Assembly (NCBI RefSeq): GCF_017656375.1
Contig: NZ_JACDOB010000007.1
Coordinates: 1 to 63,949, forward strand
Direction of reading: 5' to 3'
Length of the DNA: 63,949 nt
Source of the DNA: Thermovirga sp.
GTDB taxonomy: Bacteria > Synergistota > Synergistia > Synergistales > Thermovirgaceae
The notes under the pieces are model-generated. The model saw only the letters and a list, made by a program, of their open reading frames with translations, ran no database searches and was not told where the DNA came from. The position numbers and the translations under genes were made by a program. Shown here in pieces: positions 8,401 to 15,790 of this stretch; the stretch's first letter is position 1, and every line of letters starts with the position of its first letter.

Positions 8401-9492
8401 TTACGCCTCCCGCCTTTTTATGGAATCACCGTAAATTCTTGGCTCTTCCTCACCTCTGAGCACCCTTAGTGCTCCTTCTGCGAGAGCTCTCATCTCATCC
8501 TCTCCAGGATATCTCAAAACAGGAGCAATCCACTGTACCCTTTCCTGGACAAGGGCAACAAAGTCACTGTCGTGAGCTACTCCCCCTGTTACCAAAATAG
8601 CATCCACCTTACCCTTCAACGTTGCAGCATAACTGGCTATCTCTTTGGCTACCTGCAGAGCCATGGCCCTGTACACCAATGAGGCTTTTTCGTCTCCTTC
8701 TGCTATACGCTTCTTTACTTCCCTGACATCACTGGTTCCCAAATATCCCATTAGCCCGCCGTTGCCGACCAACTTCCTTCTTACGTCTTTCATGGTGTGC
8801 TCTCCGCTAAAACACAGCCTTACAAGGTCACCAGCAGGCACCCCTCCTGCCCTTTCCGGAGAAAAGGGCCCGAACTCATTGGCGTTGTTAAGGTCGACCA
8901 TGCGACCTCCCGTGTGGGCACACACGGTAATGCCACCGCCAAGATGAGCCACTATGACATCAAGTTCATCCCATTTTCTCCCGAGGTCCTTCGCTGCCTT
9001 TCTCACGGTAGCCTTGACGTTAAGGGCATGGGCCAAGGATCTTTTAGGAAGTTCAGGAAGGCCTGTTATTCTGGATATGTCATCCAGTTCGTCCACTGCT
9101 ACGGGGTCCACTATAAATGCAGGTATGTCTCTTTTGGAAGCTATAGAGTGAGCCAATATACCTCCAAGATTTGAAGCATGTTCCCAAGGTTTCCCTCTTC
9201 TCAAATGTTCTAGCATGAGATCATCTACTACATAGGTCCCTCCAGGAATAGGTTCCAATATCCCTCCTCTTCCTACCACAGCAGATAAATCATCTAAATT
9301 GAATCCTTTTCCTTCCACTGTTCTCAAAACCGTAGATAGCCTGTACTCATACTGACTAGCAACTGACTGAAAAGAAGCTATTTCCTCGGGGTTGTGAGAT
9401 ATAGACTCCTGCCATACCTTCTCTTCATCCTTAAACCACGCTATTTTCGTACTGGTAGATCCTGGATTGATTGCCAAAACTTGAAAAGACAT
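8401..9492 (-). CDS. buk: Butyrate kinase (first buk of the locus)
   Basis: A 363-residue ASKHA-family acyl kinase that opens with AINPGSTSTKIAWF and contains AHLGGGITVCAH and AILVTGGVAHDSDF. The start is ATG 9492, behind GGAGGAGTGGGGAG; the upstream extension to 9525 lies across that site. It shares order and motifs with the buk at 5345-6424 but is clearly diverged, so the duplication is old. It is followed 3 bases later by ptb. A strong hairpin lies 40-65 bases upstream, so its own promoter must be very close or it depends on read-through from ilvE. Confidence 0.92.
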   Translation of the reverse strand: MSFQVLAINPGSTSTKIAWFKDEEKVWQESISHNPEEIASFQSVASQYEYRLSTVLRTVEGKGFNLDDLSAVVGRGGILEPIPGGTYVVDDLMLEHLRRGKPWEHASNLGGILAHSIASKRDIPAFIVDPVAVDELDDISRITGLPELPKRSLAHALNVKATVRKAAKDLGRKWDELDVIVAHLGGGITVCAHTGGRMVDLNNANEFGPFSPERAGGVPAGDLVRLCFSGEHTMKDVRRKLVGNGGLMGYLGTSDVREVKKRIAEGDEKASLVYRAMALQVAKEIASYAATLKGKVDAILVTGGVAHDSDFVALVQERVQWIAPVLRYPGEDEMRALAEGALRVLRGEEEPRIYGDSIKRREA

Positions 9493-9531
9493 ACTCCCCA
9501 CTCCTCCATTTTCTGCACCATACAATCAAAT

Positions 9532-9556
9532 GGGCGGGAAATTCAATATCCCGCCC
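9532..9556 (-). terminator. Hairpin between ilvE and buk, weak terminator or attenuator
   Basis: GGGCGGGA (9532-9539) pairs perfectly with TCCCGCCC (9549-9556) around a 9-base loop. Read leftward it is followed by ATTTGATTG rather than a solid T run, so termination is probably partial. It separates ilvE from the buk-ptb array. Confidence 0.55.
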
Positions 9557-9633
9557 TAAATTACGACAATGCTCTGAAGTTTTTATAGATCGTCTCTTCG
9601 GACCAATTGCGGAATATGGCACGTTACGCCTTA

Positions 9634-10506
9634 TTATATAGGATAACCTTCTTTTTTGACGAGATCCATGAACAAGCTGCGCAATTTTCTGGTTATTGGC
9701 CCAGGCACACCGTCTCCAATCTTTCTGGAATCGACTTCTACCACAGGAATAACTTCTGCCGCTGTTCCTGTGAAGAATATCTCATCAGCAGTGTAAACGT
9801 CAAAGCGGTTCATAAATGTCTCTTCAACAGGTATACCCTCTTGCTCAGCCAATTCCATTATGGCCTTTCTGGTAACGCCTTTCAGTATGCCCACTGCCGG
9901 GTGAGGCGTCTTAAGGACTCCATCTTTCACGATAAAGATGTTGTCTCCAGTCCCCTCAGTTACATATCCTTCCCTGCTCATACATATGGCTTCCAAGCAA
10001 CCTGCAGTGATAGCCTCTATCTTGGCCATAATGTTGGGAAGATAATTGTTGCTTTTTACCTGAGGGGCCAAAACTTCACCATAGTTTCTCCTTGTGGCAG
10101 CGGTAATGGCCTTGAGCCCCTTTTCATAAAATTCCTCAGGATAAAGGGCAATCTTGTCAGCAATGCATATAATGCTTGAATTGCCATGGCATTTTCTGGG
10201 ATCAAGCCCCAAATCTCCTACGCCTCGGCTTACTACAAGCCTGATGTAAGCATCCTTGAGATTGTTCTGCCTGCAGCTTTCCGCTACAACTTCCATCATT
10301 TCCTTTTTGGGCATCTCTATCTCGAGCCAAATAGCCTTCGCAGAGTCGTATAACCTGTCAATGTGCTCTTCCAATCTAAAAACCCGGCCATTGTAAGCTC
10401 TTATACCCTCAAATACCGCATCTCCGTAAAGAAATGCATGATCAAATACCGAAACCTTTGCTTCCTCTTTGGGCACGAACTTGCCGTTCATATAAACCAC
10501 TGTCAT
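9634..10506 (-). CDS. ilvE: Branched-chain amino acid aminotransferase
   Basis: A class IV (fold-type-IV) aminotransferase of 290 residues. It has [19 protein letters not shown] at the N-terminus, [15 protein letters not shown] near 110, the PLP lysine in [13 protein letters not shown] near 160, and [13 protein letters not shown] near 195, an IlvE pattern. It moves amino groups between Val/Leu/Ile and 2-oxoglutarate. ATG 10506 has GGGGGTTGAG upstream. It sits directly upstream of two buk-ptb pairs on the same strand, which supports oxidation of branched-chain amino acids to acyl-CoA and ATP. A second class IV aminotransferase is divergent. Confidence 0.9.
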   Translation of the reverse strand: MTVVYMNGKFVPKEEAKVSVFDHAFLYGDAVFEGIRAYNGRVFRLEEHIDRLYDSAKAIWLEIEMPKKEMMEVVAESCRQNNLKDAYIRLVVSRGVGDLGLDPRKCHGNSSIICIADKIALYPEEFYEKGLKAITAATRRNYGEVLAPQVKSNNYLPNIMAKIEAITAGCLEAICMSREGYVTEGTGDNIFIVKDGVLKTPHPAVGILKGVTRKAIMELAEQEGIPVEETFMNRFDVYTADEIFFTGTAAEVIPVVEVDSRKIGDGVPGPITRKLRSLFMDLVKKEGYPI

Positions 10507-10671
10507 ACTCTCAACCCCCTCAAAATGGTAAGACGTTCAAAAACAGCTTTATTATAAACTAAAACTGAATCCTTATGGGCACTTCAAGCACCAAATATTT
10601 GATTTTTGTCGTATACTATACTATTAATACCTGGAAAAACAACTCATAGAACCCCTCAAGGAGGATTGACA

Positions 10672-11496
10672 ATGAATTTTTGTTATATAGATGGCCTTTA
10701 CAGAAAACCTTCTGAAGCATATATACCTGTAACTGACTTGGCAATTCAAAGAGGCGTGGGGGTATTTGAAACCATACGCACATATAACAGGCGCCCTATG
10801 GCCCTTTCCATGCATTTGGAGCGGCTTCAGGAGTCAGCGCGAAGGTGCGGAATAGCCATGCCTCTAGACATAGAGGAGATGAATAAGATAATTCGAAATG
10901 GGCTAAGCCGTTTCGAAGAGGATGCAAGAGCCAGGCCATACATAACAGGGGGTGATATTGAAGTAGCGGGACAATTCCCTGAGGGACGGTTTTTTGTCTT
11001 CTTTGAGCCCCTAAATCCTCCTGAAGACAGGCTTTACAAGGAAGGTGTAACCCTGCTCCCTATAAATATGGAAAGGCCTTTACCTCACATAAAGAGCATT
11101 AACTACCTTCAGGGTTACCTACCATTGCGGGATGACCCTGAGGCTATAGAAATACTCTATTGCCCAAATGGCGAAATAACTGAAGCCTCCCACAGCAACG
11201 CCTTCATGGTTAAAGGAAAAGAAATAATAACCGCACCAACAAGCAGGGTTTTAGCAGGAACCATGAGGAATATGGTAATAGAAATTGCAAAAGAAGCCGG
11301 GTTTGTCGTAAGGGAACGCTGCCCCCTTGTGGAAGAACTCCCAGAGGCAGCTGAATTTTTCATAACCGGAAGCGTAAAAGAGATAATGCCGGTAGTAAAA
11401 GTTGGGGAAACACTCATAGGAAAGGGAAGGCCTGGCCCCGTCTCGCAAATGCTTAGGCATTTGTATCTACAGAACCTTAAAAGATGGTTAGAGTGA
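10672..11496 (+). CDS. Class IV aminotransferase (IlvE / D-amino acid aminotransferase / ADC lyase family)
   Basis: A 274-residue fold-type-IV PLP enzyme. The start is ATG 10672, with AAGGAGG 9 bases upstream; the longer open frame from 10606 has no site. Motifs are TDLAIQRGVGVFETIRTYN, the PLP lysine in PHIKSINYLQGYLP near 145, and NGEITEASHSNAFMVKG near 170. It is shorter and more divergent than the neighbouring IlvE, so it could act on D-amino acids or other 2-oxo acids, or be an aminodeoxychorismate lyase. Its 3' part (11036-11471) recurs without a mismatch at 19998-20433. Confidence 0.85.
   Translation: MNFCYIDGLYRKPSEAYIPVTDLAIQRGVGVFETIRTYNRRPMALSMHLERLQESARRCGIAMPLDIEEMNKIIRNGLSRFEEDARARPYITGGDIEVAGQFPEGRFFVFFEPLNPPEDRLYKEGVTLLPINMERPLPHIKSINYLQGYLPLRDDPEAIEILYCPNGEITEASHSNAFMVKGKEIITAPTSRVLAGTMRNMVIEIAKEAGFVVRERCPLVEELPEAAEFFITGSVKEIMPVVKVGETLIGKGRPGPVSQMLRHLYLQNLKRWLE
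11036..11471 (+). repeat. Left copy of a 436-bp perfect direct repeat
   Basis: I aligned this stretch base by base with 19998-20433 (constant offset 8962) and saw no mismatch or gap. It covers codons of the class IV aminotransferase from the sequence for YKEGVTLLP to YLQ. The similarity resumes upstream for 27 bases (10844-10870 against 19974-20000, three differences) after a 168-base gap in the right copy. Downstream the copies diverge at once, although both still encode an RWLE ending. The repeats bracket about 8.5 kb. Confidence 0.95.
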
Positions 11497-11507
11497 TATT
11501 CTTACTA

Positions 11508-12422
11508 TCACAAGGAAATATCATACTTCACCAAAAGCGTACTTAGTTTATCAATCTTTTCGTTGGCCTCTTGTGGTTTTTTAGTACCTAAAGCAGCTAC
11601 CAATGCATCGCATATTGTCAAAAGAGAGCTTGAACTGTAATGTGGAGTATTCTGAGGTGCCAACAAAAGTTCGGTTGCAAGTGGTGCTGCAGCGCTAGAC
11701 AAACTATTTGTTATAAGCACCACCGGAATATTGTTGTCGTGCGCGTATTTGACACAAGTTATTGTTCTTTTCGTATAATGTGGGCTTCCCGCCATAAGAG
11801 CTATCAATGCGTCTTCTTTTCCCATATCGAGCATAACATCTAGGATTGTATCGGAGCCAGTAGCATCGACCAGGAATACATCCCTCCAAAATTGCTGAAG
11901 CAAAGCATGCAAATATAAGGCTATTCCTTTTGTAGACCTCAAGCCCACTATATAAATCCTTCTAGCAGAAACCAATAATTCCACGGCTCGTGGGAAATGC
12001 ACCCTGAGATCCGGAGTGTTCATGCTTCTTAGATTTCGTATGTTTTCTTCTATAACCATATCTAAAATGTTATTTTCATCAGCTTCCGCAAATGTATCTT
12101 TCAATCTATCCAAAGGAGGGATACTTGTCTTTGTTAAAACTTCTTGAAGTTTATCCCTCAATGCTATATATGAAGCAAATCCCAAGCTCGCAACAGCCCT
12201 AAAAACCGTAGCGTGGCTAGTCCCTGATTCTCTGGCAAGCTCTTCCGCACTTAAAAAGGCTGCTTTTTGATAATTGTTCAAAATATAATCACAAACCAGC
12301 TGCTGTTTTTGAGGCAAATCTTTGCTTTTAGCTCTTATATACTGGAAAACACCTCCTGCATATCCCTCCAGGACGGCTTTTTTGCCTTTTACACTCACTG
12401 ATTTCTCCTTTCTTCTACCCAT
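11508..12422 (-). CDS. RpiR/MurR family transcriptional regulator
   Basis: A 304-residue regulator. The N-terminal helix-turn-helix (about residues 20-95) has the family signature FLSAEELARESGTSHATVFRAVASLGF, and a C-terminal SIS domain (about 130-270) includes IYIVGLRSTKGIALYLHALL and DALIALMAGSPHYTK. SIS domains sense phosphosugars or related ligands. ATG 12422 has GAGGAG 9 bases upstream. It is divergent from the TAXI/enolase/dehydrogenase cassette and is the obvious candidate to control it. It faces the upstream aminotransferase tail to tail. Confidence 0.88.
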   Translation of the reverse strand: MGRRKEKSVSVKGKKAVLEGYAGGVFQYIRAKSKDLPQKQQLVCDYILNNYQKAAFLSAEELARESGTSHATVFRAVASLGFASYIALRDKLQEVLTKTSIPPLDRLKDTFAEADENNILDMVIEENIRNLRSMNTPDLRVHFPRAVELLVSARRIYIVGLRSTKGIALYLHALLQQFWRDVFLVDATGSDTILDVMLDMGKEDALIALMAGSPHYTKRTITCVKYAHDNNIPVVLITNSLSSAAAPLATELLLAPQNTPHYSSSSLLTICDALVAALGTKKPQEANEKIDKLSTLLVKYDISL

Positions 12423-12488
12423 TCAATAAACTCCTCTCAATATAATCATGTGAATACATTATGCAATATTGTTTTGATTTTCTCAACA

Positions 12489-12517
12489 TTGACCTACAAA
12501 ATAGATTTTGTTAAATT
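12489..12517 (+). promoter_or_regulatory. Promoter of the broken TAXI binding-protein copy and enolase-type gene
   Basis: TTGACC (12489-12494), 17 bases, TAAATT (12512-12517). The same two hexamers at the same 17-base spacing precede the intact binding-protein gene at 14126-14154, although the spacer sequences differ. That conservation supports function. Confidence 0.6.
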
Positions 12518-12523
12518 GTATAC

Positions 12524-12541
12524 TGATACTGTTATGTGTCA
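12524..12541. promoter_or_regulatory. Inverted repeat just downstream of the promoter, candidate operator
   Basis: TGATAC, 6 bases, GTGTCA (12524-12541), with one mismatch between the arms. A very similar element, TTGATAC N6 GTATCAA, lies at 14191-14210 in front of the second copy. The shared sequence near both promoters makes it a reasonable RpiR operator candidate. Confidence 0.4.
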
Positions 12542-12632
12542 ATACACTGAAACTTGTTATTTAAATATGTCAATCTCTACTTGTACAAATTTGTATTCTA
12601 CAACAAATACCAAAAAAAGGAGGCGATGGAAT

Positions 12633-12791
12633 TTGCGATTGAGGAAGTTGGCAACATTGTTTTTGCCTTTTACTCTATTAGAGGTAGCAGGAGCTGCGTC
12701 GGTAGTTGAGAGGCTTTCTCTGGCTCCAGGCGAAACGGCAGGAATATATTATCTCATAAGCTCTGCTATAGCATCTATCATCAACAAATAG
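12633..12791 (+). pseudogene. Truncated 5' copy of the TAXI binding-protein gene
   Basis: A TTG at 12633 behind AAAAAGGAGG starts a 52-codon frame encoding a signal-peptide-like segment and then ERLSLAPGETAGIYYLISSA. This parallels ERLSLATGGTAGTYYPIGSA in the intact protein at 14227-15180. Where the intact gene has CAC after IINK, this copy has TAG, and similarity stops a few bases later. The longer open frame beginning at 12450 runs through the promoter and is not a real N-terminus. The fragment cannot make a binding protein, but its promoter and leader sit in front of the enolase-type gene and may serve it. Confidence 0.85.
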
Positions 12792-12898
12792 GTCGCCCCT
12801 TTTGAGGTTTAGGGTTCTGTTTTTCTTAAGCCTCAAAGCATCAGATAGAACTCAACATCTGGAAATGGACAAGTATTTATTGAGGAGGAAACCTTTCT

Positions 12899-14044
12899 GT
12901 GAAAATAACAAGTATGGAAATATTTGAAATCGTAGTTCCTCTAAAAGACAAATATACCCTTTCGAAAGTCATAGGGTCTAAAAGCTCCACAGAGTGCGTA
13001 CTGGTAAAAATTGACACTGACGAAGGCATCTACGGAATAGGAGAAGCCGATCCCCATGTCCCATTTACAGAGGAATCCATGGAAAGCATAACCTATTGCA
13101 TACTCAACTATTTGTCCCCATTGGTCATCGGCCAGGACCCTGAAAACATCGAAGGCATCAATTCACTTATGGATCAAGGCGTAAAGCTTAACCTGATGGC
13201 AAAGGGAGCCATCAACATGGCCTGCTACGACATCTTGGGCAAGAAGAGGAACATTCCAATATACGAAATGTTCGGAGGCAAAATTAGAGACTTTATCCCT
13301 TTGGCATGGTCCGTGGGCAATTCTCCTCCGGAACAAACTGTCAAAGATGTACAAAAAGCACATGACGAAGGTTTTAAAACCATAATGATAAAAACAGGGC
13401 ATTTTGCTCCCCACACCGATATTGAGCGAATAAGACTTGTTCGAAATACTTACCCAAATATAAAAATAATAGTAGACGTAAATCAGGGATGGGACGTAGA
13501 AACGTCCATAGAAGTTGGGCGCAAAATTGCTCCCCTTGACATATATTTCTTGGAACAGCCTGTGCCTTACTGGGATATTGAGGGCCTTGCGAAGATTAAA
13601 AAATCCATTCCGATCCCAATTTCAGTAGATGAATCTCTCCTTACTCTCCACGATGCACGCAGAATAATTCGCGAAGGCGCTGCAGATATTTTCAGCATAA
13701 AAGTTTCAAAAAACGGTGGAATATCGAGGGCACAAAAGTTAATTAAAATTGCTGCAGAAAACGAAATAAAATGCTGGATGAACTCAATGTTAGAAGAAGG
13801 AATAACCCAGGCAGCAAGCCTTCATCTTGGACTCAGCACTCCTAATCTACTTGACGGAGGCCATGCGTATTTTTCTCCACTGCGTCTCGCTGCTGATATC
13901 TCTACATATTCAGAAAACATCCAAGATTTAAAAATTTACCCTCCGACAAGACCAGGGCTGGGAATTGATTTAAAAACTGAGACGATCAATAGGTTCTTGA
14001 GAAACAAATACAACTTCTCTGCCACAAACTCAGCATATCGATGA
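12899..14044 (+). CDS. Enolase-superfamily enzyme, muconate-lactonizing/dipeptide-epimerase-like
   Basis: A 381-residue protein with an N-terminal capping domain (about 1-125) and a TIM-barrel domain. Metal ligands are seen as the aspartate of IVDVNQGW (near 198), the glutamate of FLEQPV (near 224) and the aspartate of SVDES (near 249). The base lysine on the far side is in FSIKVSKNGG (near 273). The barrel-strand-2 motif is IMIKTG, so the first lysine of the usual KxK pair is methionine and only the second remains. Family members epimerise, racemise or eliminate alpha to a carboxylate. GTG 12899 has GAGGAGG 9 bases upstream. It lies between the broken and intact binding-protein copies and probably acts on the transported substrate. 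Confidence 0.82.
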   Translation: MKITSMEIFEIVVPLKDKYTLSKVIGSKSSTECVLVKIDTDEGIYGIGEADPHVPFTEESMESITYCILNYLSPLVIGQDPENIEGINSLMDQGVKLNLMAKGAINMACYDILGKKRNIPIYEMFGGKIRDFIPLAWSVGNSPPEQTVKDVQKAHDEGFKTIMIKTGHFAPHTDIERIRLVRNTYPNIKIIVDVNQGWDVETSIEVGRKIAPLDIYFLEQPVPYWDIEGLAKIKKSIPIPISVDESLLTLHDARRIIREGAADIFSIKVSKNGGISRAQKLIKIAAENEIKCWMNSMLEEGITQAASLHLGLSTPNLLDGGHAYFSPLRLAADISTYSENIQDLKIYPPTRPGLGIDLKTETINRFLRNKYNFSATNSAYR

Positions 14045-14125
14045 AAGGTATAATCTTTAATTTGACACCCCCCTGCACGGAAAGCTAGGTATACATTATA
14101 CAATATTGCTCCAATCTTCACAATA

Positions 14126-14154
14126 TTGACCCCGGTGATTAATTTTGTTAAATT
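14126..14154 (+). promoter_or_regulatory. Promoter of the intact TAXI transporter operon
   Basis: TTGACC (14126-14131), 17-base spacer, TAAATT (14149-14154), matching the promoter of the upstream copy in hexamers and spacing. Confidence 0.6.
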
Positions 14155-14190
14155 GCATACTGAAATACCTTAGTTTCAATATCATAAAAG

Positions 14191-14210
14191 TTGATACTTG
14201 AATGTATCAA
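14191..14210. promoter_or_regulatory. Perfect inverted repeat in the TAXI leader, candidate operator
   Basis: TTGATAC (14191-14197), 6 bases, GTATCAA (14204-14210). It lies about 37 bases past the -10 box and directly against the AAGGAGG ribosome site, so a bound RpiR-type repressor, or an RNA hairpin, could block expression. Confidence 0.45.
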
Positions 14211-14226
14211 AAGGAGGCGACGGAAA

Positions 14227-15180
14227 TTGAATTTAAGAAAGTTAGCGGCATTGTTTTTGGTTGTTGCTCTGTTAGGAGTAACAGGAGCGGCGTCGGCAGC
14301 AGAGAGACTATCTCTGGCTACAGGTGGAACGGCAGGAACGTATTATCCCATAGGCTCTGCTATAGCATCTATCATCAACAAACACGTCCCAGGTGTAGAA
14401 GTCACTGCAGAATCAACCGGTGCTTCCGTGGCAAACTTAAAAATGCTTCGTAACAAACAGGTAGATCTTATGTTAGGAGCAGCCAATACATCTTGGGGAG
14501 GATATAATGGCTTGCCCCCCTTCGAGAAAAAACCTGTCAAGAACATTCGCGGAATAGCATGCCTCTATCCCGAAACATTCCAGTTTATTGTCTTAAAGAA
14601 TTCAGGACTTAAAACTATTTACGATCTTAAAGGCAAAAAAGTTGCAGTAGGAGCTGCAGGCAGCGGAACGGAGAGAACTGCAAAAATGGTATTAGAAGCA
14701 CACGGGCTAACCTACAAAGATATAGATGAACAATTCCTGAAATTCGGAGAGGCAGTTACGGCCTTGAAAGATAGACTAATCGACTGTGCTATCGTTGGAT
14801 CTGGTATCCCAACTTCAGCTGTTGTAGATGCTTCAACCACATTAGACATCGCCATGTTGGAAGTTGACGAACAAGTTATGAAAGAATTTCTTGCTGACAG
14901 GCCTTACCTTATGCTCTACAAAATACCGGCTGGCGTTTATCGCGGCATAGACAAAGAGGTTCTTACAGTTGCAAGTCCAGCTATCTTTAGTGCAGAAGCA
15001 AGCTTGAGTGAAGAGACAGTATATAAAATCACCAAAGCTCTTTTTGAACACCTCGACGAACTAGCTGCAGCACATGTCCAGGGCAAGAATATAAAGCTCG
15101 AAACCGCGTTGAGCGCTATGTCTGTTCCTCTTCATCCAGGAGCCGAAAAATATTACAAAGAAGTTGGTCTTCTGAAGTAA
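14227..15180 (+). CDS. TAXI-family TRAP transporter substrate-binding protein
   Basis: A 317-residue secreted solute receptor. A TTG start at 14227 follows AAGGAGG at 9 bases; the alternative ATG at 14201-14203 region lies upstream of that site. A lysine/arginine-led hydrophobic signal peptide ends near GAASAAERL. The mature protein opens SLATGGTAGTYYPIGSA, the TAXI signature, and continues with EVTAESTGASVANLKMLR. TAXI proteins deliver amino acids, dicarboxylates or related compounds to a fused DctQM permease, here encoded downstream after a DUF1850 gene. The stem-loop after it (15211-15245) suggests that more binding protein than permease is made. Confidence 0.92.
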   Translation: MNLRKLAALFLVVALLGVTGAASAAERLSLATGGTAGTYYPIGSAIASIINKHVPGVEVTAESTGASVANLKMLRNKQVDLMLGAANTSWGGYNGLPPFEKKPVKNIRGIACLYPETFQFIVLKNSGLKTIYDLKGKKVAVGAAGSGTERTAKMVLEAHGLTYKDIDEQFLKFGEAVTALKDRLIDCAIVGSGIPTSAVVDASTTLDIAMLEVDEQVMKEFLADRPYLMLYKIPAGVYRGIDKEVLTVASPAIFSAEASLSEETVYKITKALFEHLDELAAAHVQGKNIKLETALSAMSVPLHPGAEKYYKEVGLLK

Positions 15181-15210
15181 TCAGCAATATCACGTTGGTC
15201 TCAAATACGC

Positions 15211-15245
15211 AGAGCGGGGGCACTCCTGGGAAAGCCCCCCGCTCT
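15211..15245 (+). other. Stem-loop between binding-protein and permease genes
   Basis: AGAGCGGGGG (15211-15220) pairs perfectly with CCCCCGCTCT (15236-15245). No T run follows, so it is more likely an mRNA 3'-end stabiliser or partial terminator within the operon. Confidence 0.7.
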
Positions 15246-15253
15246 TAAAAAGG

Positions 15254-15790
15254 ATGGTGCCGTTTGTGACTCGTAAGAAAATTATAACATTTTTCCTAAT
15301 ATCTCTCTTTCTTTTTGGTATCGCCTCAATTCTTTTTCATAACGTGATCATACTTGAAATCACGAATTATGAGAACGGCTCAACTTTGTACAGAAAGCAA
15401 GTTCCACCTGGATATTCATTTGCCACGTTGATTCGCCATTCAGTCCACTTAACGCCCGTATATGAATACTACCGTATAGACGAAAACGGAAGGATAATCT
15501 TGGAATCCACCAAACTCCAAGATTTAGGATGGGGTGTACCCTCGACATTCACAGAACCTTGTAGGTTTGAAGGTGGATTTCTCATTATCGAAGGTTTTAA
15601 AAAACCTTTGGATTTTATTCCTTTCAGAGTTAGCTATATAGCACAACCGCACCTATTATTAGATGGGGGGAAACGAAACGTGGACTTGAAATGCGTGGTT
15701 AATGACGAAGAAAGAATTGATATATCCGCAAACAAAGATCCTTTGTGGAAAGTTCTTATTAGAGGTGAGGTCGATGTTCTTCCTAAATAG
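15254..15790 (+). CDS. DUF1850 protein associated with TAXI TRAP transporters
   Basis: A 178-residue protein with one N-terminal membrane anchor (about residues 8-30) and an extracytoplasmic domain. It contains FATLIRHSVHLTPVYEYYRI and LQDLGWGVPSTF, the pattern of DUF1850 proteins, which are typically encoded next to fused TRAP permeases. The molecular role is not established. ATG 15254 is close to its AAAAAGG site; GTG 15266 is an equally plausible start. It overlaps the permease gene by 17 bases. Confidence 0.8.
   Translation: MVPFVTRKKIITFFLISLFLFGIASILFHNVIILEITNYENGSTLYRKQVPPGYSFATLIRHSVHLTPVYEYYRIDENGRIILESTKLQDLGWGVPSTFTEPCRFEGGFLIIEGFKKPLDFIPFRVSYIAQPHLLLDGGKRNVDLKCVVNDEERIDISANKDPLWKVLIRGEVDVLPK

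Larger units (their letters stand above)
12454..12788 (+). repeat. Diverged copy of the TAXI binding-protein leader and 5' coding end
   Basis: This stretch matches 14091-14382. The first 41 bases align without gaps (both start ATACATTAT and end ATTGACC) and both carry the same promoter spacing. The 52 coding codons also align without gaps. The untranslated leader of this copy is 43 bases longer. It is clearly older and more diverged than the 436-bp repeat that flanks the cassette. Confidence 0.85.
14091..14382 (+). repeat. Intact counterpart of the duplicated TAXI leader and 5' end
   Basis: This is the partner of 12454-12788: the first 41 bases and the first 52 codons of the binding-protein gene align without gaps. 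The promoter hexamers are conserved, but the leader is 43 bases shorter. Confidence 0.85.

Noticed and set aside
11493-11511. GTGATA/TATCAC inverted repeat between convergent genes as a terminator
   Set aside because: Only a 6-base AT-rich stem without a T run; it also overlaps both gene ends.
12450-12791. 113-residue open frame as a real gene
   Set aside because: Its first 61 codons run through the promoter and leader, and only the last 52 correspond to a truncated receptor fragment.
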